64,000 nt of DNA from JBQLZQ01 sp052168355 (lineage in GTDB: Bacteria > Pseudomonadota > Alphaproteobacteria > DSM-16000 > Inquilinaceae), in assembly GCA_052168355.1 (NCBI GenBank), contig JBQLZQ010000041.1, forward strand, positions 1-64,000, written 5' to 3'. The position numbers and the translations under genes were made by a program. Below, piece after piece: positions 52,655 through 61,234 of this stretch (position 1 is the first letter of the stretch; each line of letters begins with the position of its first letter). Below the pieces are notes generated by a model, which saw nothing but the letters and a program-made list of their open reading frames with translations, did not search any database and was not told where the DNA came from.

Positions 52655-52669
52655 GGTGGAGCCGCGACG

Positions 52670-53020
52670 ATGACCGCATCGGACAGGAACGACCGCATCC
52701 CCAACGCCCCCGACGCCGACCGGGCCTGGGTGCGGGCAAGGCTGCGGGAGGTGGCGGAGCGGACCATGCAGGCGGTGCCGGTGACCGACGCCAAGGGCGA
52801 GCCAACGGGGTCGTGGACCTTCAACGCCGCCGGCGCCAACCGGGCGCTGGAACTGCTGGGGCGGGAGCTGGGGATGTTCGTCGACCGGAAGGATCACCGC
52901 ATCGGACCGCTGGAGGCCATGACCCACGATGAGCTCACCGCCCTTATCGCCCGCATCGACGGCCTTGCTGCAGGGCTTGAGGACGTCGGCGACGCGCCAG
53001 CTCAGCCTGCGGGCGCTTGA
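52670..53020 (+). CDS. Terminase small subunit (putative)
   Basis: A 116-residue protein directly upstream of and overlapping the large terminase. The C-terminal part GANRALELLGRELGMFVDRKDHRIGPLEAMTHDELTALIARIDGL resembles the TerS oligomerisation segment seen in many phage small terminases, which recognise the packaging site. The N-terminal half lacks an obvious helix-turn-helix that I can place. Its position between a terminator and terL supports the call. Confidence 0.65.
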   Translation: MTASDRNDRIPNAPDADRAWVRARLREVAERTMQAVPVTDAKGEPTGSWTFNAAGANRALELLGRELGMFVDRKDHRIGPLEAMTHDELTALIARIDGLAAGLEDVGDAPAQPAGA

Positions 53021-54341
53021 GACCTACCGGCCCTATGCCAAGCAGGATCTCTTCCACGCCGCCGGAGCCACCTATCGCGAACGGCTCTTAAGGGCCGGCA
53101 ACCAGCTCGGCAAGACCGTGGCCGGCGGGGCGGAGGCGGCCTTTCACCTGACCGGGCTCTATCCGGACTGGTGGCGGGGACGGCGCTGGGGGCGGCCGGT
53201 GGTCGGCTGGGCCGCCGGGGTGACGGCGGAGACGACGCGCGACAACCCGCAGCGGATCCTTCTGGGCCGGCCGGGGGCGCCGGGCACCGGCATGATCCCG
53301 GCGCAGTGCATCGAGGACGTGACGGCGGCGCGCGGCGTGGCCGCGCTGGTCGACACGGTGCGGGTGCGCCACGCGTCCGGCGGCCTGTCGACCCTGGCCT
53401 TCCGCTTCTACGGCAAGGGCCGGACCAAGTGGCAGGGCGAGACCCTGGATTTCGTGTGGTTCGACGAGGAGCCGCCGCCGGAGGTCTACAGCGAGGGGCT
53501 GACCCGGACCAACGCCACCGGCGGCATGGTCTGGCTGACCTTCACGCCGCTTCTGGGCCTGTCGGAGGTGGTGCGGCGGTTTCTGGTGGCGCCGACGCGC
53601 GAGCGTCACGACACCAACATGACCATCGAGGACTCAGCCCACATCGACGCGGCCCAGCGCGCCCGCATCGTCGCCAGCTATCCCGCGCACGAGCGCGAGG
53701 CCAGGGCCAACGGCACGCCGATGATGGGGTCGGGCCGCATCTTCCCGGTGGCGGAGGAAGGAATCGCGATACCCGCCTTTGACCTGCCGGCCCATTGGCC
53801 GCGCCTGGGCGGGCTGGATTTCGGCTGGGACCATCCGACGGCGGCGGTGCGCCTGGTCTGGGACCGGGACGCCGATTGCGCCTACGTCACCCACGCCTAC
53901 CGGGTGCGCCAGGCGACGCCTGTGGTTCATGCCGCCGCGCTCAAGGCCTGGGGAAAGGACATGCCGTGGGCTTGGCCCCATGACGGGTTGCAGCACAGCA
54001 AGGATTCCGGCGAGGCGCTGGCCGGTCAGTACAAGCGCCTGGGCCTGGCCATGCTGCCCGAACGGGCGACCTACGAGGACGGATCGGCGGGGGTGGAGGC
54101 GGGGCTGATGGACATGCTCGACCGGATGCAGACTGGACGGCTGAAGGTGTTCGCCCATCTGGCCGACTGGCTCGAGGAATTCCGCCTGTATCACCGCAAG
54201 GAGGGGCGGGTGGTCAAGGAGGCCGACGATCTGATGGCCGCCACCCGCTACGCGCTGATGTGCCTGCGTTTCGCGCGTCTCGACGGAGCCGGAACGCGGC
54301 GCCCGGCCCGGGCGCTGGGCGATTACAGCCCACTCAACTGA
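52929..54341 (+). CDS. Terminase large subunit (phage packaging ATPase/nuclease)
   Basis: Motor of viral DNA packaging, 470 residues. ATPase half: adenine and Walker A segment YAKQDLFHAAGATYRERLLRAGNQLGKTVAGGAE (about 33-66), Walker B with catalytic Glu LDFVWFDEEPPPEV (about 175-188), coupling motif LTFTPLLG. Nuclease half: LGGLDFGWDHPTAAVRLVWDRDADC (metal-binding Asp, RNase H-like) and HDGLQHSKDSGEAL. The family is Terminase_6/T4-like gp17. The ATG overlaps terS by 92 bp; a TTG at 52977 would shorten this, so the start is uncertain. Confidence 0.93.
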   Translation: MSSPPLSPASTALLQGLRTSATRQLSLRALETYRPYAKQDLFHAAGATYRERLLRAGNQLGKTVAGGAEAAFHLTGLYPDWWRGRRWGRPVVGWAAGVTAETTRDNPQRILLGRPGAPGTGMIPAQCIEDVTAARGVAALVDTVRVRHASGGLSTLAFRFYGKGRTKWQGETLDFVWFDEEPPPEVYSEGLTRTNATGGMVWLTFTPLLGLSEVVRRFLVAPTRERHDTNMTIEDSAHIDAAQRARIVASYPAHEREARANGTPMMGSGRIFPVAEEGIAIPAFDLPAHWPRLGGLDFGWDHPTAAVRLVWDRDADCAYVTHAYRVRQATPVVHAAALKAWGKDMPWAWPHDGLQHSKDSGEALAGQYKRLGLAMLPERATYEDGSAGVEAGLMDMLDRMQTGRLKVFAHLADWLEEFRLYHRKEGRVVKEADDLMAATRYALMCLRFARLDGAGTRRPARALGDYSPLN

Positions 54342-54378
54342 CATCCAAAATCTCGTTTGGGACAAAGGGGAGACCGAC

Positions 54379-55005
54379 ATGGACGGATCGGGACGGACGG
54401 CGGCCAGGCGGGCGCCGGACGAGGACGGCATCGAGCGGCGGATCGGCGATCTGACGGCCCGGCTGGAGGCGGAGGAAGCGGCCATCGAACCGCTGCGGTT
54501 CCACCGCGCGGCCGGGGACGCCAAGCCCGATATCGGCGACCGGCACGCCAGGATCGAGGGGTTGCGCCGGGCCCGCCGCGAGGCCGGGACCGAGCTGGAA
54601 CAGGCCCGGGCCGACCGGCGCAAGCGCGAGCGCGCGGCGGCCCAGAAGCGGCAGACCCGGCTGTGGTCCAAGCGGATGGACGCGCTGGGCGAGATCGAGA
54701 CGTTGGCCGCCGGCTTGCGCGACCGCATCCTGGAGGCCAACCGGCTGGGTGCGGCCATCGTCAAGGACGGCGGCGGCCGGCCGCTGGCCGATGCCCTGCG
54801 CGAGGCCGATTTCCGGGCCCGCCTGACGACCTATCTGGGCAGCGTGCTGCGCCGCCCCGACGAGGAACGGGCGTGGCTGGCGGTGCCGCTGGTGGATCTC
54901 GAGCAGCGGCCGTTTTCCAGCGGCGGTCCCGCCTCCCTGACCGAACGCGAACGGCGCCATGTCGCCCATTGCCTGGCCCCCTGCACCAAGGGAGACGAAT
55001 CATGA
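54379..55005 (+). CDS. Phage hypothetical protein with coiled coil
   Basis: A 208-residue, highly charged protein. Residues 15-115 form heptad-rich helices (IERRIGDLTARLEAEEAAIEPLRF, IEGLRRARREAGTELEQARADRRKRERAAAQKR), followed by MDALGEIETLAAGLRDRILEANRLGAAIV and a C-terminal mixed domain. No known domain was recognised. It starts 37 bp after terL and its stop overlaps the next start (ATGA), so it is part of the late phage operon. Confidence 0.75.
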   Translation: MDGSGRTAARRAPDEDGIERRIGDLTARLEAEEAAIEPLRFHRAAGDAKPDIGDRHARIEGLRRARREAGTELEQARADRRKRERAAAQKRQTRLWSKRMDALGEIETLAAGLRDRILEANRLGAAIVKDGGGRPLADALREADFRARLTTYLGSVLRRPDEERAWLAVPLVDLEQRPFSSGGPASLTERERRHVAHCLAPCTKGDES

Positions 55006-55451
55006 CCCCCTATCGCCACCCGCCCGGCGCCGCCGCGCCCGAACCCATGGGGCCGGAGGAAGACGCCTTCGGCGTCGTCCTGTACGAGGACAGTTCGGCC
55101 GACGAGGTCGACGCCCAGATCGCCCAGCTTTGCGTTCATCCGGCCTATCGCATGGCGGCGGCCGACGCGCTGCACCCCCAGCACGAGGTGGCGGTGCGGT
55201 CCATGTACGCCCTGAACCAAGCGCGGGCCGAGGCGCTGGAGGCCATGGCCCCCACCGCGCCGCCGCCGCCCGCCGGCCTGACACCGGACCGGGCGCGGAA
55301 CCGCATCGACGCGGCGCGGGACGATGCCGGCTTCATGGAGGCCTACATGGATCGGGATCACGATCGGCATCTGGAGGCGGTGGAGCTGATGCGCCTGCTG
55401 CATCTGTGGGGTTTCGGTCCCGATCCCGCCGGCGCGCGGGGCGGACGATGA
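55002..55451 (+). CDS. Phage hypothetical protein
   Basis: A 149-residue protein overlapping both neighbours by 4 bp (ATGA junctions at 55002 and 55448). Pro-rich acidic N-terminus (AAAPEPMGPEEDAFGVVLYEDSS), then two helices around HPAYRMAAADALHPQHEVAVRSMYALNQARAEALEAM, and a C-terminal helix with several His/Arg (DRDHDRHLEAVELMRLLHLWGFGPD). No family recognised. The tight coupling with the beta-helix protein gene suggests joint function in the particle. Confidence 0.72.
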   Translation: MTPYRHPPGAAAPEPMGPEEDAFGVVLYEDSSADEVDAQIAQLCVHPAYRMAAADALHPQHEVAVRSMYALNQARAEALEAMAPTAPPPPAGLTPDRARNRIDAARDDAGFMEAYMDRDHDRHLEAVELMRLLHLWGFGPDPAGARGGR

Positions 55452-56662
55452 ACCCCGCGCGGATCGCCGCCGACGGTGTCGCCGACATCCGCCGGGGCGC
55501 CGCGACCGTGGAGGAGGCGCTGGAGACCCTGCGCCTCGACCCGCCCGGCCGCGCCGAGCACGACGCCCTGGCGGCCCGGGTCGCGGCGCTTGAGGCGCGA
55601 CTCGGCGACGACCCGCCCGGCGGCCATCCCGGCGACGGGGAGGCCGAGCCGGAGCCCGGCCCGCCGCTGCCGATGCCGTTGGCGGACGGGGACGGCGTGA
55701 TCCTTCTGACGCGGGGCCGTCGCTATGCGGGGCCGGTGGCGCTGGCGCCGGGTCAAGTCCTGCGCGCCACGGACGGCAAGGGACCGCGCCCCATCGTCGA
55801 GGCGCCGCGACGCCGGGGGCCGAGCGCCGTCACCCTGTCGTCCGGTTGCGCCATCCTCGGCATCCGTGTGATCGGCGGGCACAACGGCATCCTGATCACC
55901 GGCGCGGGCAACCGTGTCGCCGACTGCGCGGTCGAGGGATCCAACCAGCACGGGGTGTTCTGCGAGGGCGGGGACAGCCGCGACAATATCGTCGAGCACA
56001 CCGTTTCCCACGGCCATGGGCGGGTGGAGAAGGGCGCGCGGATCGGCCACGGCTTTTCCCAGCAGCGCGGCGCCCGGGATAATGTCATCCGCTTCTGCCG
56101 CGGGCACGACAATGTGGAGGACGGCGCCCAGCAGGGCTCGGCCGCCGGCGGCGCCTTCGTGCTGAAGGATTGCCGGTTCGACCGCAACGGCGAGGACGGG
56201 GTGGACACCAAGTCGCGGCACCCCGTCATCTGCCGCCGCGTGGCCTGCGACGACAACGCCGAGCACGGGTTCAATCTGGGCCGGGTGACGGGCCAGGTGG
56301 TGACGCTGGAGGATTGTTCCGCCGCCGGCAACGGGCACGGCCCCCGGGGCGGCGAGGCGATCAATCTGGACTATGGCGTGACGGCCGTGGTGCGCGGCGG
56401 CACCTTTGTCGCGGGACCGGGACAGACGGCGATCCAGGTGCGGCAGGTCCGGCGCAGCGGCTCACAGGCCGACGCGCTGCGCCTGGACATGGCGGGGGCG
56501 ACGGTCCAGTCCGACACGATGGCGCTGGTCATCGACGACGGCCGCCTGCACCGTGTGGTCGACTGCGTGTTGGACGGGCCCGTCCACCTGTCGGAACGCG
56601 GCCGAACGACCGGCGCCCCGCTCGTCGTGGCGCGGGACGACGGTCCGCGGTCGGGGACCTGA
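55448..56662 (+). CDS. Right-handed beta-helix protein (tailspike/pectate-lyase-like)
   Basis: A 404-residue protein. Residues 1-60 are helical (VADIRRGAATVEEALETLRL), likely for attachment or trimerisation. From about 95 to 380 a repeated parallel beta-helix is visible: turns such as CAILGIRVIGGHNGILITGAGNRVADCAVEGSNQHGVFCEGGDSRDNIVEHTVSHGHG, then FVLKDCRFDRNGEDGVDTKSRHPVICRRVACDDNAEHGFNLG. Such proteins are often phage tailspikes that cut host polysaccharide. It sits between terL and the portal, far from a usual tail cluster. No catalytic residues can be named. Confidence 0.82.
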   Translation: MNPARIAADGVADIRRGAATVEEALETLRLDPPGRAEHDALAARVAALEARLGDDPPGGHPGDGEAEPEPGPPLPMPLADGDGVILLTRGRRYAGPVALAPGQVLRATDGKGPRPIVEAPRRRGPSAVTLSSGCAILGIRVIGGHNGILITGAGNRVADCAVEGSNQHGVFCEGGDSRDNIVEHTVSHGHGRVEKGARIGHGFSQQRGARDNVIRFCRGHDNVEDGAQQGSAAGGAFVLKDCRFDRNGEDGVDTKSRHPVICRRVACDDNAEHGFNLGRVTGQVVTLEDCSAAGNGHGPRGGEAINLDYGVTAVVRGGTFVAGPGQTAIQVRQVRRSGSQADALRLDMAGATVQSDTMALVIDDGRLHRVVDCVLDGPVHLSERGRTTGAPLVVARDDGPRSGT

Positions 56663-56705
56663 TCCCATGATCTGGCAACCGCTAGCGGCTTTGAGAAAAG
56701 AAACG

Positions 56706-56812
56706 GCGAGCCCCGGACTTGATCCGGGGCCTGTGCGAGACGGTGGCGCCCCAAGAACGGCAAACGGCGCCGATGGACCATGATCCCGGCTCGGGGGCCG
56801 GGGATCGCGGCT
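56706..56812. repeat. Repeat cluster D: one palindromic module
   Basis: Palindrome AGCCCCGG-ACTTGAT-CCGGGG with CCTGTGCG, a GGCGCC core and a second palindrome ATCCCCGG/CCGGGGAT in opposite arrangement. It lies between the convergent beta-helix and DUF2927 genes, 43 bp after the stop at 56662. Confidence 0.85.
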
Positions 56813-56874
56813 TGTTTGTTGAAGGGACCTGGCCGCAGAACAGCTATCGGAGGACGGCGATCTCTGTCGTCCGC

Positions 56875-57642
56875 CTACCAGCCGTTCTCGGCGATGATCT
56901 GGCGGACGATGGGCATGGCCTCGGCCCGGGTCATGCCGGAATAGAGGCGGGAATCGTAAAGGATGCGGACGATCTTGCGGTCGACGGCCGACAGATGGTC
57001 CAGGCGCGACCGGGATGAAAAGACGGTCCCGTTGGGGTCGTCGATGTCGTTGGGCAGGCCCAGCGACTGGGTCAGTTCCTGCACCACGCACTGCCGGATT
57101 TCGACCAGCGGCAGGTCGGTGTCGATAAAGACCACGCCGCCGGCCAGGCTGCCGTCCCGTGCGGCCTGGAACATCAGGACCGAGCAGGTGGCCCGGCGGG
57201 CCAGCCAGACAGCGTCGGACCGCAGCCTGTGGTCCGGCGCCTCGGCGAACACCTCGTGGGCCATCTGGCCCAGCCGCCGGCGCGGCCCCATGACCAGGAT
57301 CATCGACCCGTCCGGCCCGAACTCGAACCGGCGCCCGGTCAGGCGGCCCAGCTCCGCCACCGTGGCAGCGATGTGGTCGTCGTACCGCTCCAGGTCGCCC
57401 GGGTTGTCCAGCATGGGGGTGATCAGGATGGGGGCGTTCCAGGTCTCGAACCGGGCCAGCGGCCGTTCCAGATCGTCGAACTCGTTGAAAAAGGCGATCT
57501 GCTCGAACCGGCCGGCCAGATCGGCAGCGGGCGGCGGGTCGGGCCGCTCGACGAACCGGGAGGCGCAGCCGGCCCCGGCCAGAAGACCGGCGAGGGCGAA
57601 GACGAGCGGCAGGCGCGGCAAAAGGCGCGGCAGCAGGCGCAT
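56875..57642 (-). CDS. DUF2927 lipoprotein-like protein (copy 1)
   Basis: A 255-residue protein of the DUF2927 family, with N-terminal signal segment (about 1-26; Cys in GAGC, with a non-ideal lipobox). The family core is visible: RFEQIAFFNEF, LITPMLDNPGDLERYDDHIAATVAELGRLTGRRFEF, and CVVQELTQSLGLPNDIDDPNGTVFSSRS. The segment QELTQSLGL looks like a metalloprotease HExxHxxGL site with both His replaced by Gln. It is transcribed against the phage late genes, with a paralogue next to it. Confidence 0.85.
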   Translation of the reverse strand: MRLLPRLLPRLPLVFALAGLLAGAGCASRFVERPDPPPAADLAGRFEQIAFFNEFDDLERPLARFETWNAPILITPMLDNPGDLERYDDHIAATVAELGRLTGRRFEFGPDGSMILVMGPRRRLGQMAHEVFAEAPDHRLRSDAVWLARRATCSVLMFQAARDGSLAGGVVFIDTDLPLVEIRQCVVQELTQSLGLPNDIDDPNGTVFSSRSRLDHLSAVDRKIVRILYDSRLYSGMTRAEAMPIVRQIIAENGW

Positions 57643-58007
57643 GGAACCCCGTATGGGTGGCCAAAGGAGTGAGTTTGCCCGGAAATGCTTGAAGGAGAAT
57701 GAAGAAGGGGGGCGGGGACCGGCGGACCGGCCTCTGCCTACCGCCCTCTCTTGGCGATGATCCGTCGGCCACTGTCCCATGGGCGCGTCCAGGCGGGCAG
57801 ATGCCTACCGCGTCGAAGAAGGAAGCGGCGAGCCCCGGACACCGATCCGGGGCCTGTGCGGGACGGCGCCGTCCGGAGACCGGCAAACGGCCCCATTGCG
57901 CCATGACCCCGGCTCGGGGGCCGGGGATCGTGTCTTTTTTCTTGGACCGTCTCCGCCGAAAAGAGATCGGGGGCCTAACCGGAGTTCCTTGGATTTCCGC
58001 TTTCTGC
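57643..58007. other. Spacer between the DUF2927 paralogues with repeat cluster E
   Basis: 365 bp without a gene. It contains one copy of the composite repeat (about 57827-57931: palindrome AGCCCCGG-ACACCGAT-CCGGGG, CCTGTGCG, GGCGCC core, palindrome ACCCCGG/CCGGGG). The rest is GC-rich and featureless; the promoter for copy 1 of DUF2927 may lie near its 3' end. Confidence 0.75.
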
Positions 58008-58742
58008 CTACCAGCCCTTTTCGGCGATGATCCGGCGGACGATGGGCATCGCCTCGGCCCGGGTCATGCCCGAATGCAGCCGGTCGTCGTAGAGGATCTG
58101 GATCAGCTTGCGGTCCGTCTCCGACAGGGTGGTGCGGCGGCTGCCGCTGGAAAACACCGTGCCGTCGGGATCGGCGACGTCGTTGATCAGTCCGAAGGAC
58201 TGGGCGATCTCCTGCACGATGCAGCGGCGCATATCTTCGTCGTTGAGATCGTCGGGCAGGTAAACGATAGCGCTGTCGATCCGACCGGACCCAAGGGGAT
58301 CATTTGTGAGCCATCCGGCGCACGTTGCCCGGCTGGCCAGCTCGACGAAGCCGTGGGCAATAAGATCTGTGCGGCCGTCGCGCTCAAGAAGGCGGTTCGC
58401 CAGATCCACATGCACGTCGCGGCGGTCCATCATCACGACGAAATTCGGCCGCTCGTTGTCGACATCCATCGGACGGCCGGTGAGGTCGATCAGATCGTCG
58501 ATCACCGCCGACAGGTCGGGCATGAACGTGGTGAAGCGGTCCTGGTCGCTGAAGATGAAGTGAAAACGAACCTCGTCCTCGAATCGCCCCAGCCGAATTT
58601 CCCGGTTGGTGTTCTCCTCAAAGAACGCGTGCTGCTCGAACCGGCCGGCAAGAGTGGCGGCCGGGACTTCATCGGGGCGTTCGACCAGAACGCCGCCGCC
58701 GCAGCCGGCAAGCACAAAGGCCAGTATCCAGGCGCATTTCAT
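58008..58742 (-). CDS. DUF2927 lipoprotein (copy 2)
   Basis: A 244-residue paralogue of the gene at 56875, with a perfect lipobox LAGC near residue 15, so an outer-membrane or inner-membrane lipoprotein. Same core: RFEQHAFFEENTN, VIDDLIDLTGRPMDVDNERPNF, CIVQEIAQSFGLINDVADPDGTVFSSGS, RILYDDRLHSGMTRAEAMPIVRRII. QEIAQSFGL again replaces the His residues of a zincin motif by Gln. Both copies end with nearly identical C-termini (RAEAMPIVR-x-IIAE-x-GW), so they arose by duplication. Confidence 0.85.
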   Translation of the reverse strand: MKCAWILAFVLAGCGGGVLVERPDEVPAATLAGRFEQHAFFEENTNREIRLGRFEDEVRFHFIFSDQDRFTTFMPDLSAVIDDLIDLTGRPMDVDNERPNFVVMMDRRDVHVDLANRLLERDGRTDLIAHGFVELASRATCAGWLTNDPLGSGRIDSAIVYLPDDLNDEDMRRCIVQEIAQSFGLINDVADPDGTVFSSGSRRTTLSETDRKLIQILYDDRLHSGMTRAEAMPIVRRIIAEKGW

Positions 58743-58819
58743 GGCGCGGTCTCCGTATCGTGCCAGCATCGTGTGTCGAATACATTACCATGACTTGGAA
58801 CCGTTAAGGAGAACTTGCA

Positions 58820-59320
58820 ATGGCGCGTTCGGGCAGAGGCAATCCGGAGATGGGCGGCGACCGCAAGCGGGACCGCGAGATCGACCGCGAGGTCCGCGAG
58901 GGCCGGCAGGCCGTGCGCGACACTCGCGAGGACCGGCAGGACAAGGGGTTTCTTCAGAGCGTGGGCGAGAGGCTGGCCATCACCGGCGACAGTCCGGGCG
59001 CGCTCGTGGCCCTGCCCGGCGTCGGCCTTGGAAGCAGCTTGACTAAACTGATCAACCGCGTCACCGGCCTCGAACCGCGGGAGCCTGACGACCGCTTCCG
59101 CCAACCCTCCCGCGACAGCGACAACAACCGGGCGGGGCGGCAGTTGGAGGCGGCGCCGCAGGCTCCGGCGCCGGCGCCGGCGCCGGTGACGCCGTTGCCC
59201 CACATCATCGTGCCCGGCGATCCGGCCAATGTGGGGCTGCGCGGGCGGCGTCGGCGGCGGTTGCTGGGGGCCGACGAGACGGGGCTGTTTCGGACACCCA
59301 TCCTGCTGGGACGGCGATAA
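58820..59320 (+). CDS. Phage hypothetical protein next to portal
   Basis: A 166-residue, disordered-looking protein: charged N-terminus (GGDRKRDREIDREVREGRQAVRDTRED), a central hydrophobic stretch (GALVALPGVGLGSSLTKLINRVTGL), a Pro/Ala repeat (APAPAPAPV, encoded by GGCGCC repeats) and a C-terminal RGRRRRRLLGADETGLFRTPILLGRR. Short C-termini of this kind (LLG at the end, Arg-rich) are typical of small proteins encoded beside podovirus portals. It is the first plus-strand late gene after the minus-strand DUF2927 pair. Confidence 0.7.
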   Translation: MARSGRGNPEMGGDRKRDREIDREVREGRQAVRDTREDRQDKGFLQSVGERLAITGDSPGALVALPGVGLGSSLTKLINRVTGLEPREPDDRFRQPSRDSDNNRAGRQLEAAPQAPAPAPAPVTPLPHIIVPGDPANVGLRGRRRRRLLGADETGLFRTPILLGRR

Positions 59321-59321
59321 G

Positions 59322-60956
59322 ATGGATACAGCCGACATCATCGCCCGCTTCGAGGCCCTAAAGGGCGAGCGGACGCCGTGGCATGCGCTGTGGCAGGAAG
59401 TGGCCGATTACGTGCTGCCCCGGCGGGGCGATTTCTCCGTCCGGCGGTCGCCCGGCCAGCGGCGCACCGAGCGGCTGTTCGACGGCACGGCCACCTGGGC
59501 CAACGAACAGCTGGCCGCCGGGCTGCACGGGCTGTTGACCACGCCGGCGGTGCGCTGGTTCTCGCTGCGGGTCCGCGACGAGCGGCTGGACCGGGCCGAG
59601 CCGGTGCGCCTGTGGCTGGACCACGCGGCCGAGCGCATGGCCCAGGTCTTCAACGCGCCCCAGGCCAACTTCAACCCGCAGGCGCACGAGCTCTATCTGG
59701 ACCTCGGCGCCTTCGGCAGCGCCGTCATGTTCGTGGGCGACCGGCCGGGGCAGGGGATCCGCTTCCAGACCCGCCATCTGGGCGAATGCCACATCGCCGA
59801 AAGCGATACCGGCGCCGTCGACACCCTGTACCGCGAATTCATGCTGACCGCGCGCCAGGCGGTGCAGATGTTCGGCGCGGCGACGCCCGAGCCGGTGGCG
59901 CGTCTGGCCGACACCGCGCCCCACACGAAATCCACTTACCTGCACGCCGTCTTTCCCCGCGCCGAGGCGGGCAAGGGCGGGGCGCCGATCAACAGGAACA
60001 AGCCATGGGCAAGCCATTATCTCAGCCTCGACCACAAGACGCCGATATCCGAAAGCGGCTTCGACGAGTTTCCCTATCTGGTGCCCCGCTGGTCGAAGGT
60101 GACGGGAGAAACCTACGGCCGCAGCCCGGCGATGACGGTGCTGCCCGACATCAAGATGCTCAACGCCATGAAGAAGACGGTGATCGTGGCCGCGCAGAAA
60201 GCCGTCGATCCGCCGCTCATGGTGCCCGACGACGGGTTTCTGAACCCGATCCGTACAGTGCCGGGCGGCCTCAACTATTACCGATCGGGCGGTCGTGACC
60301 GGATCGAGCCGCTGATCGGCGGCGGCCGCATCGATATCGGGATGGAGATGGTGGCGGCCCAGCAGCAGGCCATCGTCCGCGCCTTCTATGCCGACTGGCT
60401 GTCCCTGCGCGACGGCCCGCAGATGACCGCCACCGAGGTGCTGCAGCGGCGCGAGGAGCGGATGCGGCTGCTGGGCCCGATGATGAGCCGGCTGCAGACG
60501 GAATTCCTGGGGCCGTTGATCGAGCGGACCTTCAAGATCATGCTGCGCGCCCGCGCCTTCGACCCGCCGCCCGAGGATCTCGCCGATGTCGAGATCGAGG
60601 TCGATTACGTGTCGCCCATCGCCCAGGCGCAAAAGGCGACCCGGACCGAAAGCCTGGGCCGGGTGCTGGACGTGGCCGAACGGCTGGCCCAATACGACCC
60701 GGCGCTGCTGGACCTGGTCGACGGGGAGGCGGCGCTGCGGGAGATCGCCACGGTCTACAACGCGCCGCCGCGCCTGCTGCGGTCGGAGGAGGAGATCGCC
60801 GCCCGCCGTGAGGCCGAGGCGGAACGGGAGGCGCTGCAAGCCGAGGCGGCGGAGGCGATGACCGCGCGGGCGTCGCCGCCGGCGCAGGCCGTGCCGTCCG
60901 GCGGAGGCGCGCCCGCCGACGGCCTGGCCGGGCTGCTGGCCGGGGCGCTGTCATGA
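59322..60956 (+). CDS. Portal / head-tail connector protein (podovirus type)
   Basis: A 544-residue portal of the podovirus head-tail connector family, through which DNA enters and leaves the capsid. Visible: IIARFEALKGERTPWHALWQEVADYVLPRRGDF, WANEQLAAGLHGLLTTPAVRWFSLRVRDE, LDLGAFGSAVMFVGDRPG, FPYLVPRWSKVTGETYGRSPAMTVLPDIKMLNAMKK and MTATEVLQRREERMRLLGPMMSRLQTEFLGPLIERTFKIM. A C-terminal Ala-rich helix of about 60 residues follows. Start 59322 is 1 bp after the previous stop. Confidence 0.93.
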   Translation: MDTADIIARFEALKGERTPWHALWQEVADYVLPRRGDFSVRRSPGQRRTERLFDGTATWANEQLAAGLHGLLTTPAVRWFSLRVRDERLDRAEPVRLWLDHAAERMAQVFNAPQANFNPQAHELYLDLGAFGSAVMFVGDRPGQGIRFQTRHLGECHIAESDTGAVDTLYREFMLTARQAVQMFGAATPEPVARLADTAPHTKSTYLHAVFPRAEAGKGGAPINRNKPWASHYLSLDHKTPISESGFDEFPYLVPRWSKVTGETYGRSPAMTVLPDIKMLNAMKKTVIVAAQKAVDPPLMVPDDGFLNPIRTVPGGLNYYRSGGRDRIEPLIGGGRIDIGMEMVAAQQQAIVRAFYADWLSLRDGPQMTATEVLQRREERMRLLGPMMSRLQTEFLGPLIERTFKIMLRARAFDPPPEDLADVEIEVDYVSPIAQAQKATRTESLGRVLDVAERLAQYDPALLDLVDGEAALREIATVYNAPPRLLRSEEEIAARREAEAEREALQAEAAEAMTARASPPAQAVPSGGGAPADGLAGLLAGALS

Positions 60957-61234
60957 GCGGCGCCCCCGCCGCCCTGTCGCCAATGGCGCTGCGCCGCCGC
61001 CGGCGGCTGCGCCAGGCCTATCGCGCCGTGTTCGGCGGCGACGACGGGCGGCTGGTGCTGCGCGACCTGATCAACCGCAACCACGGGCTGGCCACCAGCC
61101 TGCACGCCGGCGACCCGCAGCTCACCGCCTTCAACGAGGGCCGGCGGGCGGCGATGCTCGACATTTTGGGCCGGCTGCGCTGGACCGAGGACGATTTGAC
61201 CCGCCTGACCCTGGAGACCACGGACGATGCGTGA
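60953..61234 (+). CDS. Small phage protein, Bbp19-like
   Basis: A 93-residue protein between portal and scaffold. Its middle RLRQAYRAVFGGDDGRLVLRDLINRNHGLATSLHAGDPQLTAFNEGRRAAMLDILGRLR fits the Bbp19-like domain of podoviruses (YrxVF...g..vl..L......TTFdp..p..t.f.eGrR). The role is unknown, often in head assembly. It overlaps the portal stop by 4 bp and the scaffold start by 8 bp. Confidence 0.8.
   Translation: MSGAPAALSPMALRRRRRLRQAYRAVFGGDDGRLVLRDLINRNHGLATSLHAGDPQLTAFNEGRRAAMLDILGRLRWTEDDLTRLTLETTDDA

Noticed and set aside
52929..53020. Frameshift between terS and terL
   Set aside because: The 92-bp overlap is explained by an uncertain terL start (TTG 52977 possible); both domains look intact.
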